Counted from the first letter of the stretch, positions 11,178 to 25,185 are shown. The stretch: 64,000 bases of DNA from Rallus limicola (GCA_022605955.1 JAKCOZ010000003.1:41070761-41134760); one strand, 5' to 3'. Program-made: numbers and translations. Notes: a model not told the origin generated them from the sequence alone.

Positions 11178-12230
11178 CATAGTTTTACATGGCTGGGTTC
11201 TGGTGGAGAAGGGGGGCCTGCAGAGATGGCTTCTGGAAGAAGCAGCCAGAAGCTCTCTGCAGGCCCCAGAAAGTTAACATCAGACAATTCAAGGCTGGAG
11301 TCGCTGCTGCCAATCGTCAATGGTCACAGCACCTCTGTGAATCACATATAGGAGAAAAAAACTGCAGGCAGGTGCATTTTGCCACCAGAGAAGGGAGTGA
11401 GAAGATGTAAGAAACTGTGCAGACACCAAGGACAGGGAAGAAGAAAGGGGGAGGATGATGTGCTCCAGGTGCCAGAGAGAGAGATTCCCCTGCAGCCCGT
11501 GGAGACCATGGTGGAGCAGGCTGTCCCCCTGCCGCCCATGGATAATGACAGGGAGCAGAGACATCTACAGCCTGTGGAGAGACCAACCCATGACACAGCA
11601 GGTTTGCTGGTGGACTTGTGACTCTGTGGGACCAGGCTGGTGCAGTCTGGGCCCAAAGGTCAGCACCCCATGGAAGGGAGCCATGCTGAGGCACATGGTG
11701 AGGAGACGACTCCCTCATAGAAAGGACTCACATTGGAGCAGTGTGTGGAGGACTGTCTCTTATGGGTGTGACCCCATGGTGCAGCAGAGATAGGGTGTGA
11801 AGAATGCCCCCCCCCCCCCCAGCTAAGAAAGAAAACAAGTCAGGAGGAACGGACTGAAAACTCCCCATTCCCCCATTCCCTGCCACAGGGTCGGGGAGGG
11901 GGGAGGAAAGAAGAGAGCAAAATTATGATTAAAGTGGACTAAGAAGTGAGTGGAGGGGGAAGGTGCTTTAAGACCTGGCCACACTTCTCATTATCTGAGA
12001 CTGGTTTCACTGGGTGCGTGTGTAGTGTAGCGTAATAAATTTGAGAATTTTCTTTCCTTTATTCTGTGTTGAGTCTGTTTTGCCCATGACACTAATTGCA
12101 GAGTGATGTCTCCCTGTCCTTATCTCAACTCCTAAGCCTCTCAATATTTTCTACCCTGTCCAGCTGAAAAGGGGAGTGATAGAGTGGCTTTGATGAGCAT
12201 CTGGCCTCCAGCCAGGGCTAAACCACCATA
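11178..12230 (+). repeat. Long LTR, copy A
   Basis: This is a plus-strand copy of a roughly 1.05-1.18 kb LTR family that recurs at 36.6 and 51.2 kb. Shared landmarks are the 'tggctgggttctg' start block, the 'gcctctg..aatcacat' type block (near 11330), repeated 'ccatgg' units, an AATAAA signal at 12034-12039, and an ending in 'gccagggctaaaccacca'. It looks like an ERVL-type LTR without its internal region. A 14-bp C run (about 11806-11819) is expanded relative to the other copies. The ORFs of 73-133 codons inside it on both strands are LTR artefacts. Confidence 0.78.
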
Positions 12231-13325
12231 GTCTCCCTATTTCTTGAAACATACACCTTGATGGAGGCTCTGTAGAAAAAAAAAGAAAGATGCATGTTAT
12301 TCTGAACATAAAGTGTATTATGGCCTAAATTAATTGCCAAGGTGCAACTAGAATATTTTTCAAAGGATAGAATTCATATATCTTTATGTTTCCAGGACAT
12401 TATTTTCTTGTTTTTTCAAAACATGGACAGAAATATGTCTTAGTATGAGCTGTTTTGATCTCTAGCAAGACTGACAGGTTCTTTGCACAGCTGAGGTTAT
12501 GGTGGTAGGTGGTCCCCATGGTTGTACCAGAGAACACATTTCATTAGATGCATCTGGTTTTATTACATTTTGCTACCCACATGCTTTGAAAAAGCTATCT
12601 CAGATCACCTAATACTGCTCTCTGTGCTGGCACTCAATTCAGCAGACTTCAGCTCTGGGTCACAACCCTGATTTTTCAGAGCTCTGTGATGAATTTCACA
12701 GAGGATACATCAAGAGTGATCTTAGCTGGCTTCCTAACTAGACTTTTTGTGTAACACAGGAGAAAGCCTCACCTGATAGTTCCTGCATCAGTCCTGGAAA
12801 TCGTTGAAGAAACGGGACATTCTTAGAAAGACCTTCAGCACAAGTCCTAACTCTGTCAGACAAAATTCCCTCCTCAGTCAGCGCCTTCTTTGACAGCTGG
12901 TTTCTAGATATTTTTCATAGTAAGTGAAGTTAGACACACAAATGGCAGAGAGGATGGGTCAGAAGGGAAAGTGAGGACATTTCATGAGAGCGAGAATGAC
13001 TTTTAGAATCCATTGCTGGGAGACATAAAAATAGCTTTCTCTGCAAATCTAGCTCTCATCATATACAAATGTCCTCCTTATTTTGCATAGAAAGTAATAG
13101 CTAATGAATAAATAAAATCCCATTGCTCCTCTTTTGTGAAAGAAGAGAATAGCCATTTATTATGAAAAGGAAGTAGCTTAGATAATTACTGCTGCAGATA
13201 TAGTTTTGAGATTAAAGTTAAAGCTGCATAGCTCTTCTATCTTATGACTAAAATATCTTCTGCTGGCAGTTAACTGAGATGGAAATACACCAAATGCATT
13301 TGATCCACTGAAACTGTGGAAAACT
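12231..13325. other. Non-coding stretch, nothing recognised
   Basis: AT-rich, with stops in all frames and no named repeat. Confidence 0.45.
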
Positions 13326-13329
13326 CAGG

Positions 13330-13640
13330 TTATTCATGCTTTGGCTTTTCTTCTGATGGTGCTAAACCTTGACATTCCTGCAGTATTTTCAATTGTAGGT
13401 CTGACCACAAAGTATAGGCATGCAGAAAGTCCCTCCTAAAAATGGCTTTGAATTTCTCTTGTGCTGCTGTTTTGAATAAAGAAGGTTTCTGTCGCGCAGC
13501 TTTTATTTTGACCAAGAGAACTTTTTTTGTGGGCATGTTCTTTATCTACATTTTCTGTGACATCACCTCATTTACCAAAACAAAATTTGTTGCAAGACCT
13601 GGAGGTCTTTCCTCTTTTGGCTTCATGACATTTTGCTTGC
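13330..13640 (-). pseudogene. Possible decayed coding remnant, unknown family
   Basis: I do not recognise the family. On the minus strand, 13536-13330 encodes 68 residues rich in Lys, Ala, Gln and Arg, with a helix-like centre (residues 20-55) and a charged C-terminus ending KPKHE. The same frame stays open upstream to about 13640, broken by a single TAG near 13545, giving about 100 codons with one stop. A TTTTCAG acceptor-like motif lies just upstream on the minus strand (about 13665). It may be a dead exon, a processed pseudogene piece or chance. No neighbouring exon is visible. Confidence 0.25.
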
Positions 13641-16600
13641 ATTAATGTTGCTTTTCCACTGAAAATAAACTTGCCTATAATACTGAACCACAGAAAGAAT
13701 TGTCAACATTTTCTTTTGGAGTAATCAAGTATCTGCCATTACAGGCTCTGCACTGATGAACAGTTCAAGTCCTTCCTCTTTCGGTAGGGCACAGATGATT
13801 ATTGATTTGTTACACTGAGCTAAAATAGCTTAAACCACATTACAATTGCTTAGAGGCCTCATCTGCTGTATATAGTGTCCTTCTGATGACATTCACACTG
13901 TAGCTCTTAATTTCTACTCTACATGCCTAACTAAAAGTCAGGATTTGTTTCAAAGGGTAGCCAGGGTTAATTCCTCTATCATACTGCTTTCTACAGTTTG
14001 GGACAATAGTGCTTGTCTTATTAGGCATTTCAGCAGCACCAGGCATGATACAGCACAGACCCTCATCCCAGAGTTACACAAATGTAATGGCTGCTGTCAG
14101 CCAACACCAGATTTACTGTCACCAGCTAAAGCTGGTACATGGGCACTTTGCAAAATCAGAGGCTGTCTCTTTCCATCTCTGAAGCCTCTGCTGAGGTATC
14201 ACAGGCTCTCTATGCTGCGGAGAGAAACAGAGGACTGAATATGGAGTCCTAGGCTGCTGTCCATCCATTATTAGTCAGGTTGGCTCTGAACCAAGACCAT
14301 TGTGGAACACTCCAGACCACAGGCACCAGGATACAGCTCCTGATCTGTGGCTGTGGACAGAAACAACAAAACTAATCTCCAGCATTATATAACAAGTGAA
14401 AACAGCAAGCTATTGGAGAAGAGAGCAAAGGCCTGGCTCTAACCCAACAACCTGTCATAGTGCCTTCTTGGAGAAAGAACTAATACTAGGGGTTGGTTCT
14501 TTAACCCCTCTTTGGCCATTAATAGAAACAAAAAAGTCTGGGTTGACATTTGGATATCAAGCAATCTGGTGAAATGCACTATGTGCCACTAAGTCCAGCT
14601 TTGTTGGCCTTTGACGTACTAGATTTATTTGGGTTTTGGAGCCACATGAAGTGAAGAAGAATCATAAAAGCTGTAAGTCAGACATAGAGGATCAAGTTAG
14701 CCACAGTAATTCAGACTTAGAAAAATTCCAATTGGCTACATGCTAAGGATCTATATCATGTAAGGCCACAAGAAGCTGAACTCCATGCAGGAGCAGCCAG
14801 TGGAAAGCTGATCCAGACATCTGGCCCATGTCTCTCCAACCTTTGGTAAGCTAACTGAAGACTTAAAAAACACCAGAATTTTATTCTTCTAGAGCCTGAC
14901 TTGGTCATTATATTGGTAATAAAGGTCCAGAAAAGGGACTTCTTATAATGAAGGCGTTTTAAGTGACAAGCATGTTAAAATATCTTGGTGCTGTTAAATA
15001 ACTGTGGAAAAGTAAAATAGCTGGTAGGTTTTTGAAAAGTGTACATGGGCAGTAAAGATAAAAAACAAACCTCTCGGTTGTCAGGTGATTTGACATGTCT
15101 CTTTTTTGTGTGTGTGCTACTTTATGCTTCATCACTGCCAGAGTGCTTTATTCTTATCGTTATGTTTATTATTTATGTTCTCATGTCAGCCAGGACCCTT
15201 TGTCAAGGAGCCAGCCCTTTGTGTCTCCCTTTGAGAAGTGTCTCACAGAGACCGTTCCCGCTGCAAAGAACATAAAAATTCTCGCAGAGGAGATGTAGAA
15301 ATTACATGTGTGAAACAAAGGAAACATTGCTGGTAATGAACTCCATTGTGAATATGTCCAGGGATGGATGTTCATTCCCAGGGGGACAGGAACATACCAG
15401 GCAGTTACGGGACTGTTAATCCTAGGGAACTGACAGATGTGGCATGTGGTCCAGGGACAGGAACCATTCATCATTGGGATAAGCTTTCCTGGTAGGGTAG
15501 GTGTTGTCTCCCCTGTTCAAGTTCAAAAGTAGCATGTTTAAGGAAGGATTGAAACCAAGGAAACAGTAGCATGGTTTTTGATTATGTGTGTGACTCATCA
15601 TATTCATGAAGATGACAATTGTTTTCCTAAAACCCATGCTATTTCTGCTTGTTTCTTATATTGAACTTTTCTTAATTTGTATGTGTTCTGGTTATATATT
15701 CATATAATGAAGAAACATTCTTACTTACATAGGTTGAAGTGCTCTCTTCATTAAGGACCTTGCAGCCTGTTCCTGCTCTACTGTGATCTCTGCAGCATGT
15801 GTAGTGCTGCATTCATGGTGATGTAATCTCTCTGAGTTAATTGCAGAAGGAAGCAACCACTGCCAGCATATTAATGCTGCTTAATGTGTGTGTATGTAGG
15901 GATCCAGTTAACCAGAGGGTTTCTGCCCTGCTGCTGGAGAAGTGTGATGGAGATAGAAAACATCCTCTAGAAACAAAAATTACAAGACTCCCTTACAGCT
16001 AACCTGGGAGTATCTTTATCCCATTAGGAAAGAACCAATGCGGATCCAACTTAACAGGGTCTGCATAGTGTGCTTTTCCAGGAAGAGTAGGACTGGGACC
16101 TTGTGTTCCAGACTTATGTGAAGGAACTGTAATTTGCCCCAGCCAGGTACCAAGCCTGGACCAAGAGCTACACAAGAACTCAAATAATTTCTGACCTCTG
16201 ACTATGTGGAAAGAACAACTGTAAAATCATGTCTCAATCTGACACTGATGTAAAATGTGTCATTTTAGACCTGCAAGTGGCATGCAGATAAAAGCCTGCT
16301 ATACATAACTGGATATCTGCACTATCAAAATTGGAATCTGCTCCCCATACAGCTCACAAACAAGCAGATAAATGGTGACTTTTCACCTAGGAAACACATG
16401 CGTTTGTGATCTCCAAACAATTGCACATGTAAAACGTGGTAAATTTTACCCATATCATCTGCTGTCTGAATCACAACATATGTACTTGGTGGAATCTTCA
16501 AAACATCCTGCACGCTGAGAGACACAGAGTGTAGAGATCCGTAGTGCATGCACAGTTCTTGAGTACATTTTGTATTGCATGCTCTTCCTCATGCAGGAGT

Positions 16601-19600
16601 GCAAGGCTTTATAACTAGAAGCAAGGCAGGATTCTGCTACATGAGAACAAGAAATACAGTGGGTTTCCATCCAGAAAAGTACCCAAAATAGGCAGCAAGT
16701 CTGTCGCCCATCCCAGGCAACAAATGAGACATTAAAAAATACAATTAAAATATTCCTCTGTATCACTTATCACTACTTATTTACCTTCCTTCTCAGTTTC
16801 CCCAGCCTAAATATTTGTCCTTTGAGTCTAAACTGGCTATTTTGGTAGATCAGGAAAACTACCTGAGAGGAATGTGGTGCTCTGGGATAAATATCTGAGC
16901 TGCTGAAGGGTGAGAAATGAAAGGGAGAGGATCTCTCTGTGTTCATGCTTTGCACCCTATTCTCTTCATCAGTACCCATGAGTGACTTCTGTTGGACACA
17001 GGACTGGTCTGAGTGGATCACTGGTTTGACCAAACACAGATTTTGTCTCTGCAGATAAACAGAGCAGGGAGCGCTGAGCAAACAGGCACTCTTCAAAGAA
17101 AACTCTCAGCTCTCTCTAAGAGTGTGTGCAAGGGGGTCTGTTCAGGAAAGAAACTTTGGAGTAACATGAGGCAGTGGTCTTCAGTGTGTTTAGTGGAAGG
17201 CTGCACTTAAATGATATTGTTCTTCACTGCTTCTTCTGCCACTCACAGATGCAGAAGTATTCTCTCATTCAGTCATTGTGGATCCAGTCTCTTACGCTGA
17301 AAGGCATCATGTGACACATCTTGGGATGCAGTAAGAAGAGCTTACTGCACATTACACACATTAAGCAGCCTTGTCCCCAAAAGATCTGTGCTGCAGTGAA
17401 GGAAAGAATGTGCTTAGGTATCTCCAGAGAATGCATTGTGACAGAGGTCTGATTATCCTTGGCAACACCATCAGATAATGGTTCTCATTGAAAGGAAAGG
17501 GTTTTTTGAGGTTTCTTCAGATTGGACGCTGATGTACCTGTTAACCCCAAGGCTCACTATCTCCAGTGAGAGCTATGGAAGCAGTTGGCTACCAGTGAGC
17601 AGTGAAAACTTACACAGGAATTTCCAAAAGTCCAGCATTTATGACCAAAAAGCCACAGTGCATTTGTATCCTTTCCCTGAAGATGATGGCTTTTGTTGGC
17701 TTAGTTGCTGTCTACTTTCCTCTTAAAAAGTTCAGTTCTAGAACTGAACTTCTTAAAAAATGAGTGCCCCCACTGCTCTCTAATTTGTGGTTATGAGTCC
17801 CTTACTTCTAAATATTCTAATCATGAAGATTTTACTGACTTCTATTTCATGCTTAATATGAATCCATTGCTAGCTAATGGCAAGATAAACAGGGCTCCCT
17901 GTAGTGGGATTTCTGCTTGGAGGTGAAATTTAAGGATGCTTTTTGAATTAATAGTTTCAGAATTTTGTTTGCATGTGAATGCCACTCACTTTGGCACATC
18001 TGGTGTGCTTGTCCCAGAAGACTGAAAAATGTGGCAGGAGTGGGTTTAAACAAATTGCTTTACCCAGCAAGCAGTTAAAGCAATGAAGCTGTGATGAAGA
18101 TGATGTTGTCTTTTCCAGACAATGTAAAATGTTTAGCAGTACCTAGGCTTCTTCCTTGTCACATCTGCAGCAATAATCTCTCTCTGAGTTCCTGAGCTCA
18201 GGAGAGGTAGCAGGCAATGTGTGTTTCCTTAGTTATCTTCACACCTAGTTTCCACTCAAAGCATCATGCTTTGCCACTTACTCCCACCACATCTGTCTTG
18301 ACTGCTTTTAATTTTTGGTTTTGTGAGAAGGAAATATAAAGGTTATAATGCTATGGGGGCATGTGTTTTGTCTCTACTGGTGTAGCACAGTGATTAGTGG
18401 TAGCACTTGACTTCTCTACAATTCATTTTCTTTCCCCTTTGCAAGGCTCACAGCTCCCCTCCCTTCTTGTCTGCCTGCCCCTCACCTCTTCCTCAGTCTC
18501 CTTTCGACACATCATCTCAATATCTCCCAGTAGCTTACTCACTTTATCAAGAAATGAGACTGAGAAAGGAGCAGAGTAGAAGTGGAGAACACCATGAGGC
18601 AGATACCAGATTTAAAATGCTTTGGCAGTCTCTTCAAAGTAACAAATGTGAGCTAATGGATGTTTCACAAAAGGCCAGATAACTCTTTTTCATCCAAATA
18701 TTTCTGTGTTTAGGCCTCAGCGTCCTGAATTTGTTTGCCAGTGTTGCTGTAAATGCACAATTCAAAATTCACAATTTAACTACACTTTATTACAATTGTA
18801 AATGTACAGTTGTGATCTCCAGTACTGCTATAAATATTTCTGATGAAGTGTGTCCTATAGCATGTCTTTCACTGTAGTTTATATTTCCAGTTCTCATGAG
18901 AAAACCTGGATTAGCTACCAGGCCAAAACTCTTGGGCTGTGTGATCATGTCCTTCTCTTATATAGGCTTATAGCTGCTTGAATTCCTGTCCTAATTCATT
19001 TGCACAACACTGACTCACATTTGTTGAGATTCACTGTAAAAAGTAGAGTCATTTGACCTTTACTTCATACTTTGTGGGAGACGGACAGTGCTACCATCAG
19101 ATCTCACCTCCTCTCTGTCACTCTTGATTTTTAGCCTCTTTGCAGTTTCTCTCTGAAAAATATTTTATTTCAGTGCAAATATTTGTTTGAGGAGAGAAAA
19201 TAATTTAGGCACCCTGCATGTATAATTTTTTAGCCTGCCTCAGGAAACCTTGGTTATGCCTTGTAGATTCACTGGTGCACTTTTGGTTTGTGTGTGTGAA
19301 TATATACTAGAAAACAAGCAGAACCTAGTTTGTTGTTTAGGCCATTACTTCTCTCAGGTCCTGACAAGCTTGACTCCTGAGCTTGCTACAGTAATACAGA
19401 GTTAATATTTCAAAAGCAGGAGGATTTTTGTGATGATCTTTAATTTGTCTGCTGAATGTCTAAGATGACTCCACTCCAACACTTCATCCAGCAGCTCATC
19501 AGAAAAACAAATGCCAGTATCTTTTAGTAATTCTTGGTGAGACCCTCAGTGGTGATGAAACTGTACATGACACAGGTACCCAGGATATGCAAGGCCAGGG

Positions 19601-20890
19601 TGGAGAAAAAAGTAGCTCTGCAAGTCTAACAGATTTGTGTTGTGCACTCAGCAGAAAGCAGAGTGAAAAATTCTACTTTCTTTTTCCTTATTGGTCTGGT
19701 AGGTTTAGGAGTTTTATTGTTGTTGTTGGGTTTTTTTTGTTTAGTTGGAGTTTTTTTAAATTTTAATATGGTCAATATGATTCACAGTGCAGCAATAACC
19801 CTTTTGAGAATAAGAGCCTGCATGGCAAGAAATAACCTTGTTCTGAAAATTATGATAAAAATAAAACTGCTAATGATGTTTTATTTAAACACCCCAAAGG
19901 CTCTCATACTTACAAGATGCTTCATAAAGCAATGGCTTGTTTTTCACACACAAAAAAAATCGAAGCAACTTGCTTTGTCTGCTAGATGTAATTTCTACAG
20001 AACAAAGTAAAAATGAATTGAACTAGGGTGCCAAGTTGTTGCAGCTGAACTTACTGCAGTGATTTCATAAACCATCTTCAGAACAAAGGGATATCCCTCT
20101 CAGGACAGGGAGCTTTTTCTAGAAACACCAGCTTTTGCTTTGCCAGCTACCTCAACAACCCTTGGAAGATAGGGGCTCTAGTCCACAAAGCATCATCCTG
20201 CCTCTGCAGGTTCTGTTATCTTGCAAGAGAGAATGTTTGAGACAAACCACTCATTCTGGTTCCCATGAGTTGGTATTTGGAGCAATACACATGCCCAGGT
20301 CTATGCTCTCTTGTGTGGTGAAGGACCATACAGCATGGCCTCCACGTTGATGCTGGGCTGCACAATCCCTTGGCTGAAGGGTAAACCCAGACAGCTCATT
20401 GTAACTGCAGGCAGCTCCCACTTGGTGCCAGGGAATACTGCACCTGCATGGCCTTGCTGTTACCTAACAGAGCAGCAAGAAGTGCTCACTAAAACATCCT
20501 TTCTGATTGACAGTATAAATGGTGAATAAAGACATTTCCCTGTGACCAAAATGGAGGAAGCTCTCTCCACAGATGGGATCAGCACAGAATGCCATTGGAA
20601 AATACTTGCATACTGCACAGGCATGGGATTCCCAGCATCTGAAGTCAGCTAGGATTTACGTTCTACTTATATACCTCTTTTTAATCTCTCATATTAAAGC
20701 AATTATCAAGCCATTTTTGACAGATCTTTCTTACTGAGACCCAGGAAAAGCCCTGCTCCATCTCACCCTCTCTCTCGCTTTGTTCTTGCTTGCCCTCACC
20801 TTCTTACTGGTACAGGACAGACCCAAACCCAGCCTACATTGGATAAAGTCCCTTTAGGAGTGGTTTACCACTCCTAAATATTTGGATGGA
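13641..20890. other. Long non-coding stretch, nothing recognised
   Basis: More than 7 kb with no LINE tail, LTR landmark or exon-like ORF that I can support. The longest ORF (19642-20010, plus strand) is AT-rich, starts in a G/T-rich simple stretch, and has poly-Leu/Phe and Lys/Ile composition of a chance frame. The stretch could be intron or intergenic DNA. Confidence 0.5.
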
Positions 20891-20894
20891 AGTG

Positions 20895-21156
20895 TGGGGA
20901 TGATAAGGGGAGAAGGGGAAGTGGCACAAAGCTGTGCCAGGTGAGACCCTGGTTCAGATTAGATGTTAGGAAAAAAATTCACTGAAAGGGTTGTCAGGGC
21001 TGGGAAAAGGCTGCCCAGGGAGGTGGTTGAGTCACCAGCTGTGGATGTGTTTAAAAAAAGGGTAGATGAGGTACTTAGGGATATGGTTTAGCATAGGAGA
21101 GGAACAGTTGGGCTTGATGATCTTAAAACTCTTCTCCAACCTTGTGATTCTGTGAT
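20895..21156 (+). mobile_element. CR1 LINE, short 3' end
   Basis: The last 260 bp of a CR1 copy. It contains the 'agctgtgccag' block, the 'gctgcccagggaggtggttga' type block (21011-21030), 'gggcttgatgatctta' (21110) and the tail 'ccttgtgattctgtgat'. It is strongly 5'-truncated. The subfamily matches the long copy at 58.9-61.65 kb better than the copy at 2 kb, because both share the 'cccagggaggtggttgagtca' wording. Confidence 0.88.
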
Positions 21157-24100
21157 GAAGACCTGGCTCTCTATAGGGGGTGGTAGGAACTGAGAAAGGA
21201 GACTCTGTCAAGCACCATCATGAGAGTGCCCTGTGAACATGGACCAGGAGGCTGTGCGCTGGCAGATAGAAAAGTGATTGAAAAAAAACATGGTCAACAT
21301 TTGCATTGTGTTGACTGGGAATGTGGTTGTTAGTGAAAGCCATGGCTACTATCTACTGTTAGATATGGAGCTAGGAAATCCAAGCATTAAATCTTTTAAC
21401 CTTTTGTGAAAGACAGAGGAAGAAGTGAAGAAAGATGAAGTTTGCAATGTGCATTATGGCTTTTATTTGACATTATCCCTTGTTCCTTTCCATTGGGCTG
21501 CTAAAAGACATATGGAAAAAACACGTCCAGCAATTCTATAGACAATATTAAAGAGAGAGGGTGGAAGACAAGAAGAAGAAGTCTGTTTGGATGTCTGTCA
21601 GTCAGTCATCTGTTTTCCTTAAGACATAAACAAAAACGTGTAGAAAGACAGCAAAAATAACCAGGGCGCTGTCCGCAGTGCTGACTTTAATTAGCATCCT
21701 CACTGGTGGAGGTGCAGAGCCATTCCATGTGACCAGCCACTCTTCAAAGCAAGAGATCAAACTGCATTGCCTTCTCCTGAACTACAGCTTTTGCCCTACC
21801 TTCAGAGCACAGTCTTAAAGCAGGGATGGAAAAGGCAAAGTTGGCATGATTAAACCAAACCATTAAGAATCAGAGATTAAAGAAATGTACTGTATGCAGC
21901 AGGTGGATAGCACTGAATAGCATGAATAGCACTGGATATCTAAGGATATCTAAGGATCCTTCACACAGCCATGTTGAAGAATGGGAAACATAATCTAATT
22001 TCTTGTTGCTGGTGGCCTGAGGATGTGGAGAAGGTCTGTGTGAGGAGGGAGGAATGGAAGTGGGGACAGGGTGCTTGCAGAAGCATTTCCCATTTATATG
22101 TACATGAAGGCTCTGTTTTCTCAGCTGGTGGAGACGTTGAAAGTATATGTAAGGCCACTGTCTCAGCTCTTTCTCTGTGACTGTGGAAATCTACAAACAC
22201 TGCTGACTTGGAGCTAGGGCTTATTGACATTTTTTTAGATTTTCAGCTCCAAGAGATTAGGGGGAGGCTCTAACACAGCCTCTTTCAGGCTATTTCCCCC
22301 ACAGGCTGGACTTGTGAGCAAACAGTGTTGATGTGACCTGGTGGTATTTTCATGCATTTGTCAGTTCAAACTGCACCATATTACATCAGTTTCTCTTCTC
22401 AGCTGTTCTGCAGTTACCGTTCCAATTCATGCCTTTATAGCAGCACCCACAAGGACCCTTCTTTTAAACCTAAGAAATTTGAACTTTGATCCAGCCATCC
22501 TACCTCTAGCTTTTATTGATCCTCATAAAGAATTTTATGGAACAGGCTGAGCTGCATTTTTGAAAATTTAATCAGGCAGGTCTTTGCACAGCAGGGGCCA
22601 AATGAAGCTTTTGAGAAGAACTTAAATTTTCTGCACCACTCTTTACAAGCCTTAATGTTGTTTGCTTCATAAAGGAGGTAGGAGTGAGTTTCTTCTGAGT
22701 AAACTTATGAGTTAAGAAGGAAACGAAATGTTGTGAATATTCAGGAGCCTGCCTAATGGGGGGGGGGGGGGGGGGGCATAAAATGAGTCAAGAATAGGAA
22801 AAGACTTGCTTACTTTGCATTTGAATGCAAGCTACCTTCCCTTGATTGCAACTGGGGGGCAAGGGGGTGGGCAGCACATTCGTTACCCTTTTAGAAGTTA
22901 CTGGCCTGCCTAGGACAGAGTTATTGTGGCAGCAGGAAGGAGCTGCTGTTCCTGGGATTCTGGAAGCATCCTCAGATAGGTTTAGTCTCTACCAGTCCCA
23001 TGGAGACAGGACCTAGACCAGTCAAAGTCAAAGTGCTGTATAGAATGTTCAGGGAGACGGGACCCCCAAGGAATAACTTTCTTCTGCAGATGAGTATATC
23101 CATGAAGAATCTTTCTCTGTGGCCATTCTGGGAGTCAGACAACTGAAAATAGCATTCTCTGCTGCATGCCAAGAGTGATGGAGGAAATAGTTTTTGAAGT
23201 CAGACATCAGTAATCACATAGGAAGTATTCCACAGTCTGCTACTGATCTTGGTTAAGTCAGTTTCTCTCCCAGGGACCCAGTTTCCTGCTCTATGAACAG
23301 AATAAAATTTCAGAGTCCTCTGTGAGGTACTTTCATCTTTACCAGTATACATCTTATAAAATAGTGATCCCTAGTTGTCCTTCCTTAAGGAGTGGATTAG
23401 TGGGCTATTTCATTCATGTCAGGCCTGTCACTGAGGCAGAGGATTTATTACAGCTGATCATAAGATGCCAGTTGGGAGGAAGGTCTCCTGTTGGACAGTG
23501 AGCCTGGGGTAGAAACAGGAAGAGCTCTAGGACCACTGACTCTCTCTCAAAGGAGCCTCCTCCTTGTGTGCTAGGTTGTGAGAGACTCTGGCTGTGTATC
23601 CATTCACTCTTGTCTTTCCATTTCCAGTTTAGTCAAGAAAGGGTTTGGTTAGACCAGTAGCTGTTACTGCTGGTGAGGGTTTATTCAGGTAATCAGGGTG
23701 TGGCTCCCAAAAGCTGTAGACTTAAATATATTCTCTGAGAGAAACTCATGTGTTGAATGAGTGGACTTTAACAGCTCTCCCACGTTTTTCTTTTTTTCCT
23801 TAAGCACACTATTGTAACAGTCTTTTATTTTTGTTATCAATCTTGAGGCTATTTTTAGCTCTCTATATATGAATGCAGGCTCATGAATATCTTAAATGTC
23901 ACATATAAATGGAGAAGTTATTTTGCTCCATCTTACTGATCACACAGCTGGTGGCAATCATTTCAAGCTAGCTAAGGTCAGCACAGTTAAAAATTCTGCT
24001 GAGGATGTATTTATTAAAGAAAGATTCATGGCAACAGTGAAACTTTTGCAGAGACTACAGATGATGAGACCTCCTGTGAATTTTTATTTATTGGAGTCTT

Positions 24101-25180
24101 CATGTTTATTAATTCTGACTTTGATATGAATTTCCTGTTAGTGCTTTTTTCTCATATGTTTCAACTACCCTGATTTGTCTTTGCTGAACTAACTTGTTAA
24201 CTCCCCTAAATTAATGTTGCATAGCCTGTGGCAGACAGGAGGACCACAGTTAGGAGATGTTTAATAGCATTAAATAGTATTCAACATTCATTCATATATA
24301 TTTTTTGCTGTGTTTGTCCCTCCTTTGTGAAATTCAATTTTCCATAGCTCCTGAAGTGGGTCTTCAGCATGATTCAGCACAATATTATAGGAATTATTGC
24401 ATATAAATAAAAAAATCAGAACTCTGAAATTATTGATGCCACTTCTAGAGACTTATTACAACAGCAAGCAGTCTGTTGGCTAGTACAGCTTGCTGGGAGA
24501 AAGCTCTAATCCTTGGCCCATGGCTGCCTCAAACCAAAGCTCTTGAACCTGTCTGGGACTTAGCTGGCTTTGCTGAGATGTTGAGAGAGGAACCACATCT
24601 GTGGGGAGGGTGTGTGGCTTCCTTCATGTCAATCTGTATCAAAGTAACTGCACAGCTGGACATGAAGCATGTTAGTATACGAATGCTGGGAGTATAACAC
24701 AGAGCACTCAATGCTTTTTGTTCTGCAACAGACAATGTGAACAGATGCGTTGACATTTTTGATAGCCTTTCTGGGAAAGCACTGTCTGTTTTCCCTGAGC
24801 ACAGAGAGACTTTGGAGGCCACAATCTCAAGATGACTGTTCATCTCCCTTGGAAATTTGAACTTGTTATAAAGAGCCTCTGAAAGCTCTTTTCACACTAC
24901 AAGATCCTCAGAGAAGGTTAAAAATATGGGTGAGAGGTAAAAGAGAGAAAGCTTCACTCCAAAAAGATGGCTGCAGGAATGAGAAGATTTGGGTCTCCCT
25001 TGCAAAGCTACCTAGGCCTCAGAACTGAGATAACTTCTAGCATTAATGGTTCTGCTTTTCTCTCTTTGACCAAAGATCCTTTTGCCCACACAGGGGGCTG
25101 AGACTTTGTGTAATCCAGCTAAATACAGATACAAACCAGTTGGGGGAGAGAGACACAAACAGCTCCTGCAATGTCAGTTG
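21157..25180. other. Non-coding stretch with G-rich tracts
   Basis: No exon-like ORF or named repeat. Contents noticed: a 19-bp G run at 22758-22776 and a second G-rich segment near 22853-22876 with runs of six, five and three G. A short 10-bp duplication (ggatatctaa) lies near 21934-21954. Confidence 0.45.
22758..22776 (+). repeat. Mononucleotide G run
   Basis: Nineteen consecutive G on the plus strand. Together with the G-rich segment about 80 bases downstream it has G-quadruplex-forming potential. Runs of this kind are unstable in replication and are frequent assembly or polymerase error sites, so the exact length is uncertain. Confidence 0.85.
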
Positions 25181-25185
25181 ATGGA

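Noticed and set aside
19642..20010. 122-codon plus-strand ORF with a hydrophobic start
   Set aside because: It begins in a G/T-rich simple stretch and continues in AT-rich DNA. The Leu/Phe and Lys/Ile content is what such sequence gives by chance.
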